Positions 9,020-19,439 of a stretch of DNA of 64,000 nucleotides are shown here, one piece after another. The notes under the pieces are model-generated. The model saw nothing but the letters and a program-made list of their open reading frames with translations, did no database searches and was not told where the DNA came from. This DNA is from Azorinus chamasolen (taxonomy: Eukaryota > Mollusca > Bivalvia > Cardiida > Solecurtidae): positions 58,882,480-58,946,479 of the forward strand of contig OY755242.1 of the NCBI GenBank assembly GCA_963576725.1. The letters run 5' to 3'. The position numbers and the translations under genes are program-made. The first letter of the stretch is position 1. Each line of letters begins with the position of its first letter.

Positions 9020-9247
9020 TTAACCCTTTACCTCATAGGCTATTTTTAGATCCAACCCCTTTGAATAAATCTACCGAAAGGGAGCATTAACTAGAGGAAA
9101 GGAAAATTTTAGAATTTTGTAGTTTGAAACCATTGTGATAATAGAGCATTTGCTCCTATAGGAGCAAATGCTCTATTTATCACAATTGTTTCAGAAAGAG
9201 ACATTTACAGAGGCGTCAAAAGTCGTCAATATGAGGGAATGGGTTAA
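9020..9247. mobile_element. TTAA MITE, group C
   Basis: It begins TTAACCCTTTACCTCATAGG and ends ATGAGGGAATGGGTTAA. The central palindrome is ACCATTGTGATAATAGAGCA ... TGCTCTATTTATCACAAT with centre GCTCCTATAGGAGC. Orientation is opposite to the copy at 3860. The final TTAA (9244-9247) also begins the next element. Confidence 0.88.
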
Positions 9248-9472
9248 GGAAGAACGACATCATGAATATCAATTAGATTCATTTCTATAATGGCATATTG
9301 ACACAGAAAAGTTTGGTTATGACAGAATCTGTAGAGTGATATCTACATGTATATTTTTTTTATAAGCAAACAGAACAGACCCAGATCAGACGGCTCCTCT
9401 AGGAGCCGTCTGATCTTGGTCTTCTCTGTTTGCAAAGGCATAGAAATGCATATTTATGGAGTAGAGGGTTAT
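9244..9472. mobile_element. TTAA MITE, group A-like, adjacent to previous
   Basis: It opens TTAAGGAAGAACGACATCAT and carries a clean 68-bp core at 9366-9433 (GCAAACAGAACAGACC ... CTCTGTTTGC, centre GGCTCCTCTAGGAGCC). It closes TATGGAGTAGAGGGTTA. Sharing the TTAA at 9244 with the group C element suggests insertion of one at the edge of the other. Confidence 0.78.
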
Positions 9473-9680
9473 ATTTAAGATAGAAACGTATCAAATTACA
9501 GTCACCTGCAAGAGAGCAGAACATCAGTGTAATAACAGGCAGCATTTGATGTCATAGACAGGAAACGTTTAACGACAAGATAAGCTTTGCTTACAAATTA
9601 TCGCTATAAAGCAGCCAAGTATCAAGTTTCACTTGCATTTGGCTATGGCTCTTTGCATGCTAACGGCGATTTTGTGTTAA

Positions 9681-9835
9681 ACCATTGTGATAAATAGAGC
9701 ATTTGCTCCTATGGAGAAATGCTCTATTTATCAGAATGGTTTCAAAAATGACTTTTACAGAGGCGTCAAAAGGTGTCAATATGAGAGAATGGGTCAAAGG
9801 GCACCAATTTGAAGGAATGGGTTAATCTGTGACGT
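9681..9835. mobile_element. Truncated TTAA MITE, group C
   Basis: The palindrome occupies 9681-9740, with ACCATTGTGATAAATAGAGC on the left and a few-base deletion at the centre. The right-end sequence is intact and its last part is partly duplicated (GAGAATGGGTCAAAGGGC then GAAGGAATGGGTTAA). The left end is missing. Confidence 0.75.
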
Positions 9836-10408
9836 CAAAAGTCTCAACAAATTTAACCTCTAATCTGGGTCCAGATGAGCCGAATGTCACGCTCGGGTAC
9901 CTTGCACACAGCAGGGTCAAGGTTGAACTATTTATTGCATACGCGGCGTTAATTGATACCTAATTACACAGTCCATATCTTTTAAGTATACTCATTAGCT
10001 TTTTACGATAATTTAACACCCAGCCTCGACAGTGAGACTGGGTATGATCTCTCGCTTTCACCCTTTTAGAAAGTTTTGGCAAGTTATTGTCGTCTGCAAA
10101 CTTGGTCGTCTGATTCATTTTTTATTGATTTTATTTTTTCTTTCTTTGTCATAAAAATATAATCATTGTATCAAACAGTGTTGATGCAGATGGGATGACG
10201 AGTAACTATACATGCTGTCAACAAAGCCTTTCACAGGTTGCCGATAGCATGCTAAGTATAACTAGAGATAATCTTTTATTGCCTCTACCCGCTGACACAT
10301 ACCCTAAACGTTTGTTGACTGAAGCTTCAAACCCTCTACCTCTCTTATGTGTCGTCTGTATCAATAACACACCTGGTCCCCGTTTCACGAAAATTCTCAA
10401 GCAATTGC
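9836..10408. other. Intergenic with weak repeat traces
   Basis: No gene is recognised. CTAATCTGGGTCCAGATGAG near 9860 and GCAGATGGGATGACGAGTAA near 10185 look like remnants of group D. Confidence 0.4.
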
Positions 10409-10637
10409 TTAACCCATTCCCACTTAGGCTATTTTTAGACCTAACCTCTTTGATTAAATCTACCAAAAAGGAGCATTATCTAGAGAAAAGGAATTTTTCA
10501 GAATTGTGTAGTTTTGAAACCATTGTGATAAATAGAGCATTTGCTCCTGTGGAGCAAATGCACTATTTATCACAATGGTTTCACAAAGTGACTTTTACAG
10601 AAGCGTCAAAAGGCGTCAATATGCGGGAATGGGTTAA
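10409..10637. mobile_element. TTAA MITE, group C
   Basis: TTAACCCATTCCCACTTAGG at the left, ATGCGGGAATGGGTTAA at the right, and the palindrome at about 10519-10579 (centre GCTCCTGTGGAGC). Its length of 229 bp is close to the 228 bp of the copy at 9020, in the same orientation. The 158-residue frame 10195-10671 runs across the whole element and is rejected. Confidence 0.88.
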
Positions 10638-10814
10638 TAAGGGACTTATCTTATATTTTTACCCATTTTAGATACATGTACCTGGCTTGTTTTTAAAACC
10701 CCTTATTTCAATAAGATCAAACATTATTTAATAAATCATTTATACTTAGGCTCGAGAGCTCATATTATTGACGAAAGTGTGTGTGTTATTCATAATTTTC
10801 CCCCCAGAAAATTC

Positions 10815-11037
10815 TTAACCCTTTACTCCATAAAACGTCTTTGAAAACAGATAAGCCCCAGAAAAAGTTCTGCTCTGTTTGCTTATGATACAATATACAT
10901 GTAGATATGATTCTATAGCTTCCGGCTCTGACATTACCAAAAATTAGAGTGTACAATTGTCATTGTAAAAGTTAAACTAATTAATATTCATGACATAATT
11001 ATGAATTTTTACATGAATATTCATGGAGTAAAGGTTA
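10815..11037. mobile_element. TTAA MITE, group A, hairpin half deleted
   Basis: It begins TTAACCCTTTACTCCATAAA and ends ATGAATATTCATGGAGTAAA plus GGTTAA. The core retains AAAACAGATAAGCCCCAGAA and TTCTGCTCTGTTTGC but lacks the central GGCTCC/GGAGCC stem. Confidence 0.82.
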
Positions 11038-11067
11038 AATGTATTATTTTTTAATTAAAATTTTATT

Positions 11068-11314
11068 TTAACCATTTACTCCAATGAATGTACATAAAAC
11101 AAATGCTGACATCATGAATATTACTTAGGATTGATATTTACAACGGCTTATTAACACATGAAAGTTTGCCAAAGTGGAAATTGTAGAATCGGATCATCAT
11201 TACAAAAGGAAACAGAGCAGACCCGGATCAGGCGGCTCCTAAAGGAGACGTCCAAACCGTGTCTTCTCCGTTTGCAAAGGCTTAGAAAGACGTATTTATT
11301 GAGTAAAGGGTTAA
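11068..11314. mobile_element. TTAA MITE, group A, opposite orientation
   Basis: TTAACCATTTACTCCAATGA at the left and TATTGAGTAAAGGGTTAA at the right, with the core at about 11209-11275 close to the right end (the reverse of the element at 10815). The two lie 30 bp apart in opposite orientation. Confidence 0.8.
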
Positions 11315-11501
11315 ACGGATGTAACTGAACAAAGCAAAATTCTGAAAGTAGAAGATCCTTCGAAAGCAAAAGCAGCAATGCAAAAAGAGAAAATTGCAGA
11401 CTCGGTTTTAATGTATAAAATGTATCCTTTGAATAATACTTTGGTAACTACATGTAATTAATTGTTAACAAATTTAATTAGCATCCAGTTAAGTTGAATG
11501 A

Positions 11502-11757
11502 TTTTTAGCTCGTCTGTTTCGAAGAAAATTCGAGCTGTTGTGATCACTGGGTCGTAGGCGCCCTTGTCGTTGTCGTCGTCGTCGGCGTGCAAAAACTTTA
11601 ATGTAGCCCATTACTCGATATAAGATGTATCAACATGAAACTTCATAGGTTAGTAGATCTCCTTGAGGGAAAGGTCCCTACATAAGAACCATAACTCTTG
11701 ATTTCAAAATTTTGGAGTTATGGCCCTTTATCGTTTTCATTTTTTTAATTTAGCTGG
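11502..11757. repeat. Dispersed repeat of bivalve type
   Basis: It opens with a short dyad AGCTCGTCTGTTTCGAAGAA AATTCGAGCT, then a GTCGTTGTCGTCGTCGTCGG stretch. It continues with AACATGAAACTTCATAGG and ends near GGAGTTATGGCCCTTTATCG. From memory, repeats with this order (AGCTCG dyad, GTCGGCGTC tract, GAGTTATGGCCCTT) are very common in bivalve genomes. The recollection could not be checked, but it is the main taxonomic hint here. Confidence 0.6.
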
Positions 11758-11976
11758 ACAAGCACCAGATCAGACGAGCGTTGGCGCCGCACGTGGCTCT
11801 TATTTAAAGAACATAGTTCGTGAAACTGGGGCCTGTTCTAAATACCGTTTAACAACGCACAGAAGAATTTCTTGGTTATGCTAAGATAATGTTTTATATA
11901 GATTCGGAGACATAACAAAAAACGTTTCCATTAAACTACCTGTGTCGAAGTTGTTGTATCATGAACTGAGAGCTCC

Positions 11977-12227
11977 TTAATTATCGGTACTTTCCTGTTG
12001 AATATTCATGCAGGGAATGATAAAATCATGAATATTTATTGGCTCATTTTTATAATAGGTCACGTGTGCACATGATGTTTTGGTAGACACTTTAGAGTGA
12101 GGTCTATTATAATATCTTAAGCAAACAGAGCAGACCCTAATCAGGCGGCTCCTACAGGGGTCCTTTGATCTGGATCAATTCTGTTTGCAAAGGCATGGAA
12201 ATGCGTTTTTATGAAGGAAATGGTTAA
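11977..12227. mobile_element. TTAA MITE, group A/B hybrid layout
   Basis: The left end is TTAATTATCGGTACTTTCCT (eroded) followed by GTTGAATATTCATGCA. The 68-bp core is at 12121-12188 (GCAAACAGAGCAGACC ... TTCTGTTTGC). The right end is ATGAAGGAAATGGTTAA. Confidence 0.75.
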
Positions 12228-12409
12228 ATTCAGCCAATTAAACGAAACTGTTTCAGCTATTACTGAGCGCTTATTACCTAGCAATTTGTTCCGATCAAAT
12301 GGAGCGACTTCAATATTTATCCTACAGAAGCAAAACACACATGTATTTCAAACTTGGAAGTTTTAAGAATTTCAACGCTGAATTAAAATTGTAGGATAGA
12401 CCATCAGTG

Positions 12410-12590
12410 TTAACCCATTCCCTCCTCCTTGTGATTCTTTTTGAGGCCCCTGTAAAAGTAATTTTTGAAACAACGGTGCACTATTTATCACATTGGTTTC
12501 AAAAGTATACAATTCTGAAAATTCTATTCTACTTTTCGGTAGATTTATTAAGAGGTTGGGTCTAAAAATTGTGTAGAGGAAATGGGTTAA
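12410..12590. mobile_element. TTAA MITE, group C, internally deleted
   Basis: TTAACCCATTCCCTCCTCCT and GTAGAGGAAATGGGTTAA are intact. The palindrome is reduced to GGTGCACTATTTATCACATT, so most of the left arm is lost. Length 181 bp against about 228 for full copies. Confidence 0.82.
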
Positions 12591-12642
12591 CTACAGTGCA
12601 TCCCATTTGAAAAAAATCCTTAAATTTGCTAAAGGATTTTGA

Positions 12643-12700
12643 CAAATAGTGCAGACCCTGATCAGAGTAGTCCTTTAGACCGGTTTCACTGTATCTGGAG
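12643..12700. repeat. Partial hairpin core
   Basis: CAAATAGTGCAGACCCTGAT CAGAG followed by a diverged right half. Confidence 0.5.
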
Positions 12701-12852
12701 ATACAACGCATATGTCATCCGCAAACACAAGCTCTGGACATTATGCAATTGCTTTCTAATACTCAACATTTTATAAACATGTTTGTGAATGCATGAAAAA
12801 GGCAAAGTGTATAACTAATGCACCACTGTTAGTTATTCTGAAAATACACTTT

Positions 12853-13084
12853 TTAACCCTTATCTATGTTTATTTTTCCAAATTTCAATACCTACTGAAT
12901 ATTCATGAACAAATTAGTTATAAAATATGGAAAGGGGAACATTGTAGCCATTGTAGAAAGAACATGTAAAGAAACAAATCTATATCGTGTCAAAAACAAA
13001 CAGAGCTCCTAATGGAGCCGTCTGATCTGGATCTACTCTGTTTGCAAATGCATGGAAAAACGTTTTTTTGAGAGAAAGGGTTAA
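12853..13084. mobile_element. TTAA MITE, group B
   Basis: It begins TTAACCCTTATCTATGTTTA and continues CCTACTGAATATTCATGAAC, ATGGAAAGGGGAACATTGTA and GTAAAGAAACAAATC. The core has lost part of its left arm (CAAACAGAGCTCCTAATGGA). It ends GAGAGAAAGGGTTAA. Confidence 0.85.
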
Positions 13085-13200
13085 GAAATATTTTATGGGC
13101 ATATTAGCTAAAGATCATTTTTACTGCCTTGTTTATCATTCAAGGGCAGAAACCCAAAGTTATCGATAGTCTCCAATGCCATACGCGTAGCCTCCCTTGA

Positions 13201-13222
13201 CCCCCCCCCCCCCACACACACA
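13201..13222. repeat. Poly-C and (CA)n run
   Basis: Thirteen C residues followed by five CA dinucleotides. Confidence 0.9.
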
Positions 13223-13228
13223 CTGTAA

Positions 13229-13433
13229 ACTTTACTCCATGAATATTCATGTAAGAAACATCATACATATTGATTACACACAGACACGGGAACTTTTTAC
13301 ACTAGTAGAAACTGTAGCATCATACATGTATTATTTCATAAGCAAACGGAGCAGATCCTGATGAATGTAATCTGATCTTGGTATAATCTGTTTCGAAAGC
13401 GTATAAAGGCGTATTTATGGAGCAAGGGGATAA
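13229..13433. mobile_element. Degenerate TTAA MITE, group A-like
   Basis: AACTTTACTCCATGAATATT near the start, a reduced core (GCAAACGGAGCAGATCCTGA ... GGTATAATCTGTTTC) and TTATGGAGCAAGGGGATAA at the end. Both terminal TTAAs are mutated. Confidence 0.6.
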
Positions 13434-14102
13434 CCGATGTGACTATTCAGAGTGATTTGACAACAGGGTGATTTCAAACAAAAAAAAAGCCTGATTTTAT
13501 TTTTTTGCTGAATTCTAAATGATAAGATTGCACAAAATCTTTGCTTGCATCACGTAGCAAAAGGGTCCAACTTTGATAAATGAGAACATAAACGTGAACA
13601 TAAATTCACAATTGAAGATTTTGTTTGAACATGTTTTGGAAACTTATTTTTTTTTTTTATAAAACCTTCACACCATTTTTGTACACTTGGGACAATTATG
13701 GACTGGAACAAATAACAGTCATAATGTACTTAATATCACAGAAAAAGTTTTTTCCCCTTTTGTGATTTCAAGAGGACTAATTAAAGATATACTTGGGTGA
13801 AAATTATGTAGATACACATAAAATATTATACATTATGCGTAGAATAATAATACAACAGTGATCAAACACAACTTTCTATTGTTTTTGGCTTATGGCTTAA
13901 CTTAATTAGGTCACACAAGGAAGCCGTTTCATCAAAAGAGAGGGTGTTTTATTAACAACCCAGAAAATATAATTGAATATTAGTAAAACGAAACTTGAGG
14001 ACTTGTAAACATAAATACTTTTGTTCAACATTTTGTACACTTGGGACAGTCTATCAAACACATGCTTTCGGCAACATATTTTTACTTCATTAACTGTCAC
14101 TG
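13434..14102. other. Intergenic; short repeated motif
   Basis: No gene is recognised. The minus frame 13906-14136 (76 aa) has no identifiable motif. The exact 14-mer GTACACTTGGGACA lies at 13681 and 14035 and recurs at 15207. Confidence 0.4.
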
Positions 14103-14163
14103 AGCAAACATGGAAGATCCAGATCAGATAGATCATGTAGAACTGGGTCTACTCTGTTTGGAA
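14103..14163. repeat. Hairpin core copy, diverged
   Basis: GCAAACATGGAAGATCCAGA followed by AACTGGGTCTACTCTGTTTG. The centre is AT-rich rather than GGCTCC. Confidence 0.6.
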
Positions 14164-14272
14164 ATTAAAATGAGGAAATTCCTCCTATTGCGGTAATACA
14201 ATGTATACTTGTATAAGGTGTGTGCTAATGACATTATTCTTACCCAATAAATCTTCATTAACTGCCAGTGAA

Positions 14273-14333
14273 AAACCAGGGTAGATCCAGATCAGATAGA
14301 GTTCATTTAGATTTGGGTCTACTCTGTATAGGA
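14273..14333. repeat. Hairpin core copy, diverged
   Basis: AAACCAGGGTAGATCCAGAT CAGATAGA and TTGGGTCTACTCTGTATAGG. It is closely related to the copy at 14103 (same GATCCAGATCAGATAGA), so the pair may be a local duplication. Confidence 0.6.
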
Positions 14334-14424
14334 ATAAATAAAATAGGAGTATCCTGCCTTTGTGGACCTGTAACAGTTTTAGCTTACTTCAAATTTCGAG
14401 AAACTTCTGACCGGGTGTCAAACA

Positions 14425-14500
14425 GCTTGCATTCTGATGTGACTCCCAGTTACTCGGCATCTCATCTGGATCCAAACTGTTTGCAAATACTAGTTAGGTT
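14425..14500. repeat. Group D hairpin
   Basis: CAAACAGCTTGCATTCTGAT, AGTTACTCGGCATCTCATCT and GGATCCAAACTGTTTGCAAA. It matches the order in 4287-4351 and 16110-16214. Confidence 0.7.
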
Positions 14501-15413
14501 GCACTTAGCAGCCAAAATGTTGAGAAAAAAAGAATTATTCATTTAAGTTGTACAGCTACAAAAAGTTGAAATGTGGTTCAGTGTCTACTTTCCATTGGGA
14601 GAGTCTCCGAGACTATGCTATTTGTAAAGGTTTACATATCCAAATATTTGGAGTAAATACAAAACATACAAGAGTGCTATAAATGGTCTACACAGCCTTC
14701 TGCTCATTTATGTATTATAAAATTATTATATATTACTTATATATTACTTTAGTATAATATTACCTTTACTACATTATACTGCTATATCCTACAATATACT
14801 GCTATATCCTATATATCAAGGGCAATTGTCCAAAGGGGCAATCGTCCTAAAGGGCAAGCACTAGTCTTAAGGGGAACCCGGGAAATTGTCCTACATTTAG
14901 TATAATTATGTGACCAACTACATATCAATTTTAGAACAAAGACATTGGATCATCTTAAAACATGAGCTTAATTCCTCGTCCTGAAACAAGATGAGGTTGT
15001 TTTAATGTCTTGACCTTTGAACATTAGAGTTGTGTCCCTTTATTTTAAAAAAAAATGTCTGTCCTGAGCCATTTCTTAGAAAATATTCTAAAATTTTCTA
15101 TGAAACTAAATGTGAAAATGTTTCATAGCATTAGGACATGCGGCTCTGCAAGTATCATTGATAATGACCTTGGAACATAACATTTGTCAATCCAAAGTTT
15201 CAAAATGTACACTTGGGACAACACAAGAAGTGCCTTGAAAAAAATGTACACAATATTTTGGCATTAGGTTTTTATTACAACTTGTGTTAAGTGTCCATGG
15301 TGTGAATTTAAAAGTGTAAAACTTTGAACATTTGTTTTGAAAAAAAAATTACCAGCCATTTATAGCAAAAACTTGGGACAAATTCTGACTGCATTGACTA
15401 TACATTTATTAGA
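14501..15413. other. Intergenic, AT-rich
   Basis: A TATATTACTTATATATTACT-rich segment lies around 14725-14815, with a 20-bp near-duplicate ending CTGCTATATCCT. No gene is recognised. Confidence 0.4.
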
Positions 15414-16068
15414 CCAATATATTTTTCTATCAAATAAATATAATCTTCTCACGGTAACTTACGCGCAATTATCAATCCAACAACGATTTTCTCAAAATTT
15501 CACGTGTTTTCTGGGTCATTGACAAACGTTCGTTCACCCCGGTTTCACTATATCACAGCCATAACCTGGCGATATTCAGTTCAAAAGATGGCGTGGTTCA
15601 ATAAAACAACCCAAATATATCATCTATCTCCATTTGTTTTGTCCTCTAAATAAGTAAGCAACTAGCAACAGTGGCCTTTCCGTCTGTCGTTATGTTTCTA
15701 TTTCGGATGCTGCCATTTTGCAACAAATTTGAATTTCATTGGGTGAGCGAAGGAAAAGTTGGAAAATCCGTGACGTCACGTACAATGGCTCCTTCCTCGA
15801 CGATTTGAAGCAAACTGACAAAACTCGCTAATTTACATCATTCTTTTGATGCTGGGGACTAAAAATTGGAGGTGGGTGATAGAATAGATTCGTTCTATTG
15901 AACCACGCCATTTTTTAAACTGCAAATTGCCAGGGTGAACGAACGTTTGTCAATGACCAAAAAAACACGTGAAATTTTGAGAAAATCATTGAAAATCATT
16001 GTTGGATTGATACTTGTTCATAAGTTACCGTTATAAGATTATATTCATTTGATAGAAAAATATATTGG
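15414..16068. mobile_element. Long-terminal-inverted-repeat element, 655 bp
   Basis: The left end CCAATATATTTTTCTATCAA is the reverse complement of the right end. The arms stay complementary for about 200 bp: CAATTATCAATCCAACAACG, AAATTTCACGTGTTTT, CATTGACAAACGTTCGTTCA and GATGGCGTGGTTCAATA on the left each have their complement in the right arm (15885-16068). The unique middle (about 15640-15850) contains CCGTGACGTCACGTACAATG and no long open frame. It is a non-autonomous inverted-repeat DNA element of unknown superfamily; no clear target duplication was seen. Confidence 0.85.
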
Positions 16069-16109
16069 CTTTCAATAGCCGAAAGACTTACGAAATTATC
16101 ATTTAAATT

Positions 16110-16214
16110 GTAAGAGTTACAGTCAAATGAAGCGGTCCAGGCCCCTATGGTCCCATCTGGATCAAAGCTGTTTGAAAATGCTAGTCAGGTCGCAGATAGC
16201 GGAGTACCGGGTTA
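16110..16214. mobile_element. Group D relic with a TTAA end
   Basis: GGCCCCTATGGTCCCATCTG, GATCAAAGCTGTTTGAAAAT and GTCAGGTCGCAGATAGCGGA lead into ACCGGGTTAA. The terminal GGGTTAA indicates that group D elements also used TTAA targets. Confidence 0.55.
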
Positions 16215-16402
16215 ATAAAGTTATTTTATATGACCTAAATATGACGCAAACTTTGATGTCACTGAGTGATAGAATATTACTTAGATTCTATTGATCCTGT
16301 TCTACGGAAAACACCAGGAAACAGACTCACGAAAAAAGCTCAAATAATGGCTTAATGGCGTGTTGTAGATAGATGTAAATTTATACATTCAATGTTTGTC
16401 AC

Positions 16403-16627
16403 TTAACCCTTTCCCTGTTCAGTATTCATGTAAGAAAAAATGACATCATGTAATTTAACTGTTCCAGTGACATTTTTGCTTGGACGAAAACTGCATAACC
16501 AGACCCATATCGTGTAAAAAGCAAACAGAGCAGACCCTGGCCCTCCTATAAGAGCCGTCTGATCTGGGTATACATGTACTCTGTTTGCAAATGCCTGAAA
16601 AGGCGTTTATATAAGGGAAATGGTTAA
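16403..16627. mobile_element. TTAA MITE just outside the giant element
   Basis: It begins TTAACCCTTTCCCTGTTCAG and ends TAAGGGAAATGGTTAA, with AATGACATCATG in the left part and a core hairpin at about 16520-16588 (GCAAACAGAGCAGACCCTGG ... ACTCTGTTTGC). It lies 183 bp from the left repeat CCTATTAGG. Confidence 0.82.
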
Positions 16628-16809
16628 AGAGATAGTATGTTCAATAGATATATATTTTCAATAAAATCATAAACAGTGTGTGGTTATGTTCTATTATTAT
16701 GAAGATTCTCAAGTTAAACTTATAATGAAAATTTGAAAACGCCCATGCCGTTCGAAATAAAGTTTCCGTCTAAAGTGGTATTTTCAGTTGTGCAACAAAA
16801 TATCACCGG

Positions 16810-16818
16810 CCTATTAGG
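16810..16818. repeat. Left flanking direct repeat CCTATTAGG
   Basis: This 9-bp sequence occurs in the same orientation at 56833-56841, immediately outside the ATGTCCGTGAAG termini, and is the likely target-site duplication. It is almost palindromic, so the boundary is ambiguous: 9 bp if the element starts ATGTCC, 7 bp with GATGTCC, 5 bp with GGATGTCC, 3 bp with AGGATGTCC. Confidence 0.75.
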
Positions 16819-16824
16819 ATGTCC

Positions 16825-16909
16825 GTGAAGTTGGCTACTTGTTCCTTGTTCCCTGTTCGACATTCAATGGATTGTGAATGTTCAATAGCAAACAAGTAGC
16901 TAACTTCAC
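16825..16909. repeat. Left terminal hairpin (85 bp)
   Basis: GTGAAGTTGGCTACTTGTT pairs with AACAAGTAGCTAACTTCAC (one mismatch in 19), and ACATTCA pairs with TGAATGT nearer the centre. It is the only non-array sequence inside the element and its outer arm is a reversed fragment of the array unit. It may preserve the small ancestral hairpin from which the 68-bp unit was amplified (inference). Confidence 0.85.
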
Positions 16910-19439
16910 ACCCCGTTACTTATTCGACTGTTTTCGTTTTTGTGAATAACGAACCGGGAATAAGTAGCTAACTTCACAACCAGTTACTTATTCAATTATA
17001 TTCGTTATTCTGAATAACGAACCGGGAATAAGTAGCTAACTTCACATCCCATTACTTATTCAATTATTTTCGTTATTTTGAATAACGAACCGGGAATAAG
17101 TAGCTAACTTCACATCCCGTTACTTATTCGATTATTTTCGTTTTTGTGAATAACGAACCGGGAATAAGTAGCTAACTTCACATCCCGTTACTTATTCGAT
17201 TATTTTCGTTTTTGTGAATAACGAACCGGGAATAAGTAGCTAACTTCACATCCCGTTACTTATTCGATTATTTTCGTTATTCTGAATAACGAACCGGGAA
17301 TAAGTAGCTAACTTCACATCCCGTTACTTATTCAATTATTTTCATTATTTTGAATAAGGAACCGGGAATAAGTAGCTAACTTCACATCCAGTTACTTATT
17401 CGATTATTTTCCTTTTTGTGAATAACGAACCGGGAATAAGTAGCTAACTTCACATCCCGTTACTTATTCGATATTTTCGTTTTTGTGAATAACGAACCGG
17501 GAATAAGTAGCTAACTTCACATCCCGTTACTTATTCGATTATTTTCGTTTTTGTGAATAACGAACCGGGAATAGGTAGCTAACTTCACATCCAGTTACTT
17601 ATTCGACTATTTTCGTTTTTGTGAATAACGAACCGGGAATAAGTAGCTAACTTCACACCCCGTTACTTATTCGATATTTTCGTTTTTGTGAATAAGGAAC
17701 CGGGAATAAGTAGCTAACTTCACATCCCGTTACTTATTCGATTATTTTCATTATTCTGAATAACGAACCGGGAATAAGTAGCTAACTTCACATCCCGTTA
17801 CTTATTCGATTATTTTCATTATTTTGAATAAGGAACCGGGAATAAGTAGCTAACTTCACATCCCGTTACTTATTCGATTATTTTCATTATTCTGAATAAC
17901 GAACCGGGAATAAGTAGCTAATTTCACATCCCGTTACTTATTCAATTATTTTCATTATTTTGAATAAGGAACCGGGAATAAGTAACTAACTTCACATCCA
18001 GTTACTTATTCGATTATTTTCGTTTTTGTGAATAACGAACCGGGAATAGGTAGCTAACTTCACATCCCGTTACTTATTCGACTATTTTCGTTATTCTGAA
18101 TAAGGAACCGGGAATAAGTAGCTAACTTCACATCCCGTTACTTATTCGACTGTTTTCGTTTTTGTGAATAACGAACCGGGAATAAGTAGCTAACTTCACA
18201 TCCCGTTACTTATTCGATATTTTCGTTTTGTGAATAAGGAACCGGGAATAAGTAGCTAACTTCACATCCCGTTACTTATTCGATTATTTTCATTATTCTG
18301 AATAACGAACCGGGAATAAGTAGCTAACTTCACATCCCGTTACTTATTCAATTATTTTCATTATTTTGAATAAGGAACCGGGAATAAGTAGCTAACTTCA
18401 CATCCAGTTACTTATTCGATTATTTTCGTTTTTGTGAATAACGAACCGGGAATAGGTAGCTAACTTCACATCCCGTTACTTATTCGACTATTTTCGTTAT
18501 TCTGAAAAACGAACCGGGAATAAGTAGCTAACTTCACATCCTGTTACTGATTCAATTATTTTCATTATTTTGAATAAGGAACCGGGAATAAGTAACTAAC
18601 TTCACATCCAGTTACTTATTCGATTATTTTCGATTTTGTGAATAACGAACCGGGAATAAGTAGCTAACTTCACATCCCGTTACTTATTTGATTATTTTTC
18701 GTTATTCTGAATAACGAACCGGGAATAAGTAGCTAACTTCACATCTCGTTACTTATTCAATTATTTTCATTATTTTGAATAAGGAACCGGGAATAAGTAG
18801 CTAACTTCACATCTAGTTACTTATTCGATTATTTTCGTTATTCTGAATAACGAACCGGGAATAAGTAGCTAACTTCACATCCCGTTACTTATTCGATATT
18901 TTCGTTTTTGTGAATAAGGAACCGGGAATAAGTAGCTAACTTCACATCCAGTTACTTATTCGATTATTTTCGTTTTTGTGAATAACGAACCGGGAATAAG
19001 TAGCTAACTTCACGTCCCGTTACTTATTCGATTATATTCATTATTCTGAATAAGGAACCGGGAATAAGTAGCTAACTTCACATCCCGTTACTTATTCAAT
19101 TATTTTCATTATTTTGAATAAGGAACCGGGAATAAGTAGCTAACTTCACATCCAGTTACTTATTCAATTATTTTCGTTTTTGTGAATAACGAACCGGGAA
19201 TAGGTAGCTAACTTCACATCCCGTTACTTATTCGACTATTTTCGTTATTCTGAATAACGAACCGGGAATAAGTAGCTAACTTCACATCCCGTTACTTATT
19301 CGATTATTTTCGTTTTTGTGAATAACAAACCAGGAATAAGTAGCTAACTTCACATCCCGTTACTTATTCGATTATTTTCGTTTTTGTGAATAACGAACCG
19401 GGAATAAGTAGCTAACTTCACATCCCGTTACTTATTCGA

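Noticed and set aside
10195..10671. 158-residue plus-strand gene
   Set aside because: It reads through a complete group C MITE (10409-10637) and shows no recognisable domain.
11151..11378. 75-residue minus-strand gene
   Set aside because: Mostly inside the group A MITE at 11068-11314.
14268..14546. 92-residue plus-strand gene
   Set aside because: Spans a hairpin-core copy and a group D hairpin.
15760..15785. TGACGTCA as a functional regulatory site
   Set aside because: The motif sits inside a transposable element with no gene nearby to regulate; sequence alone does not support function.
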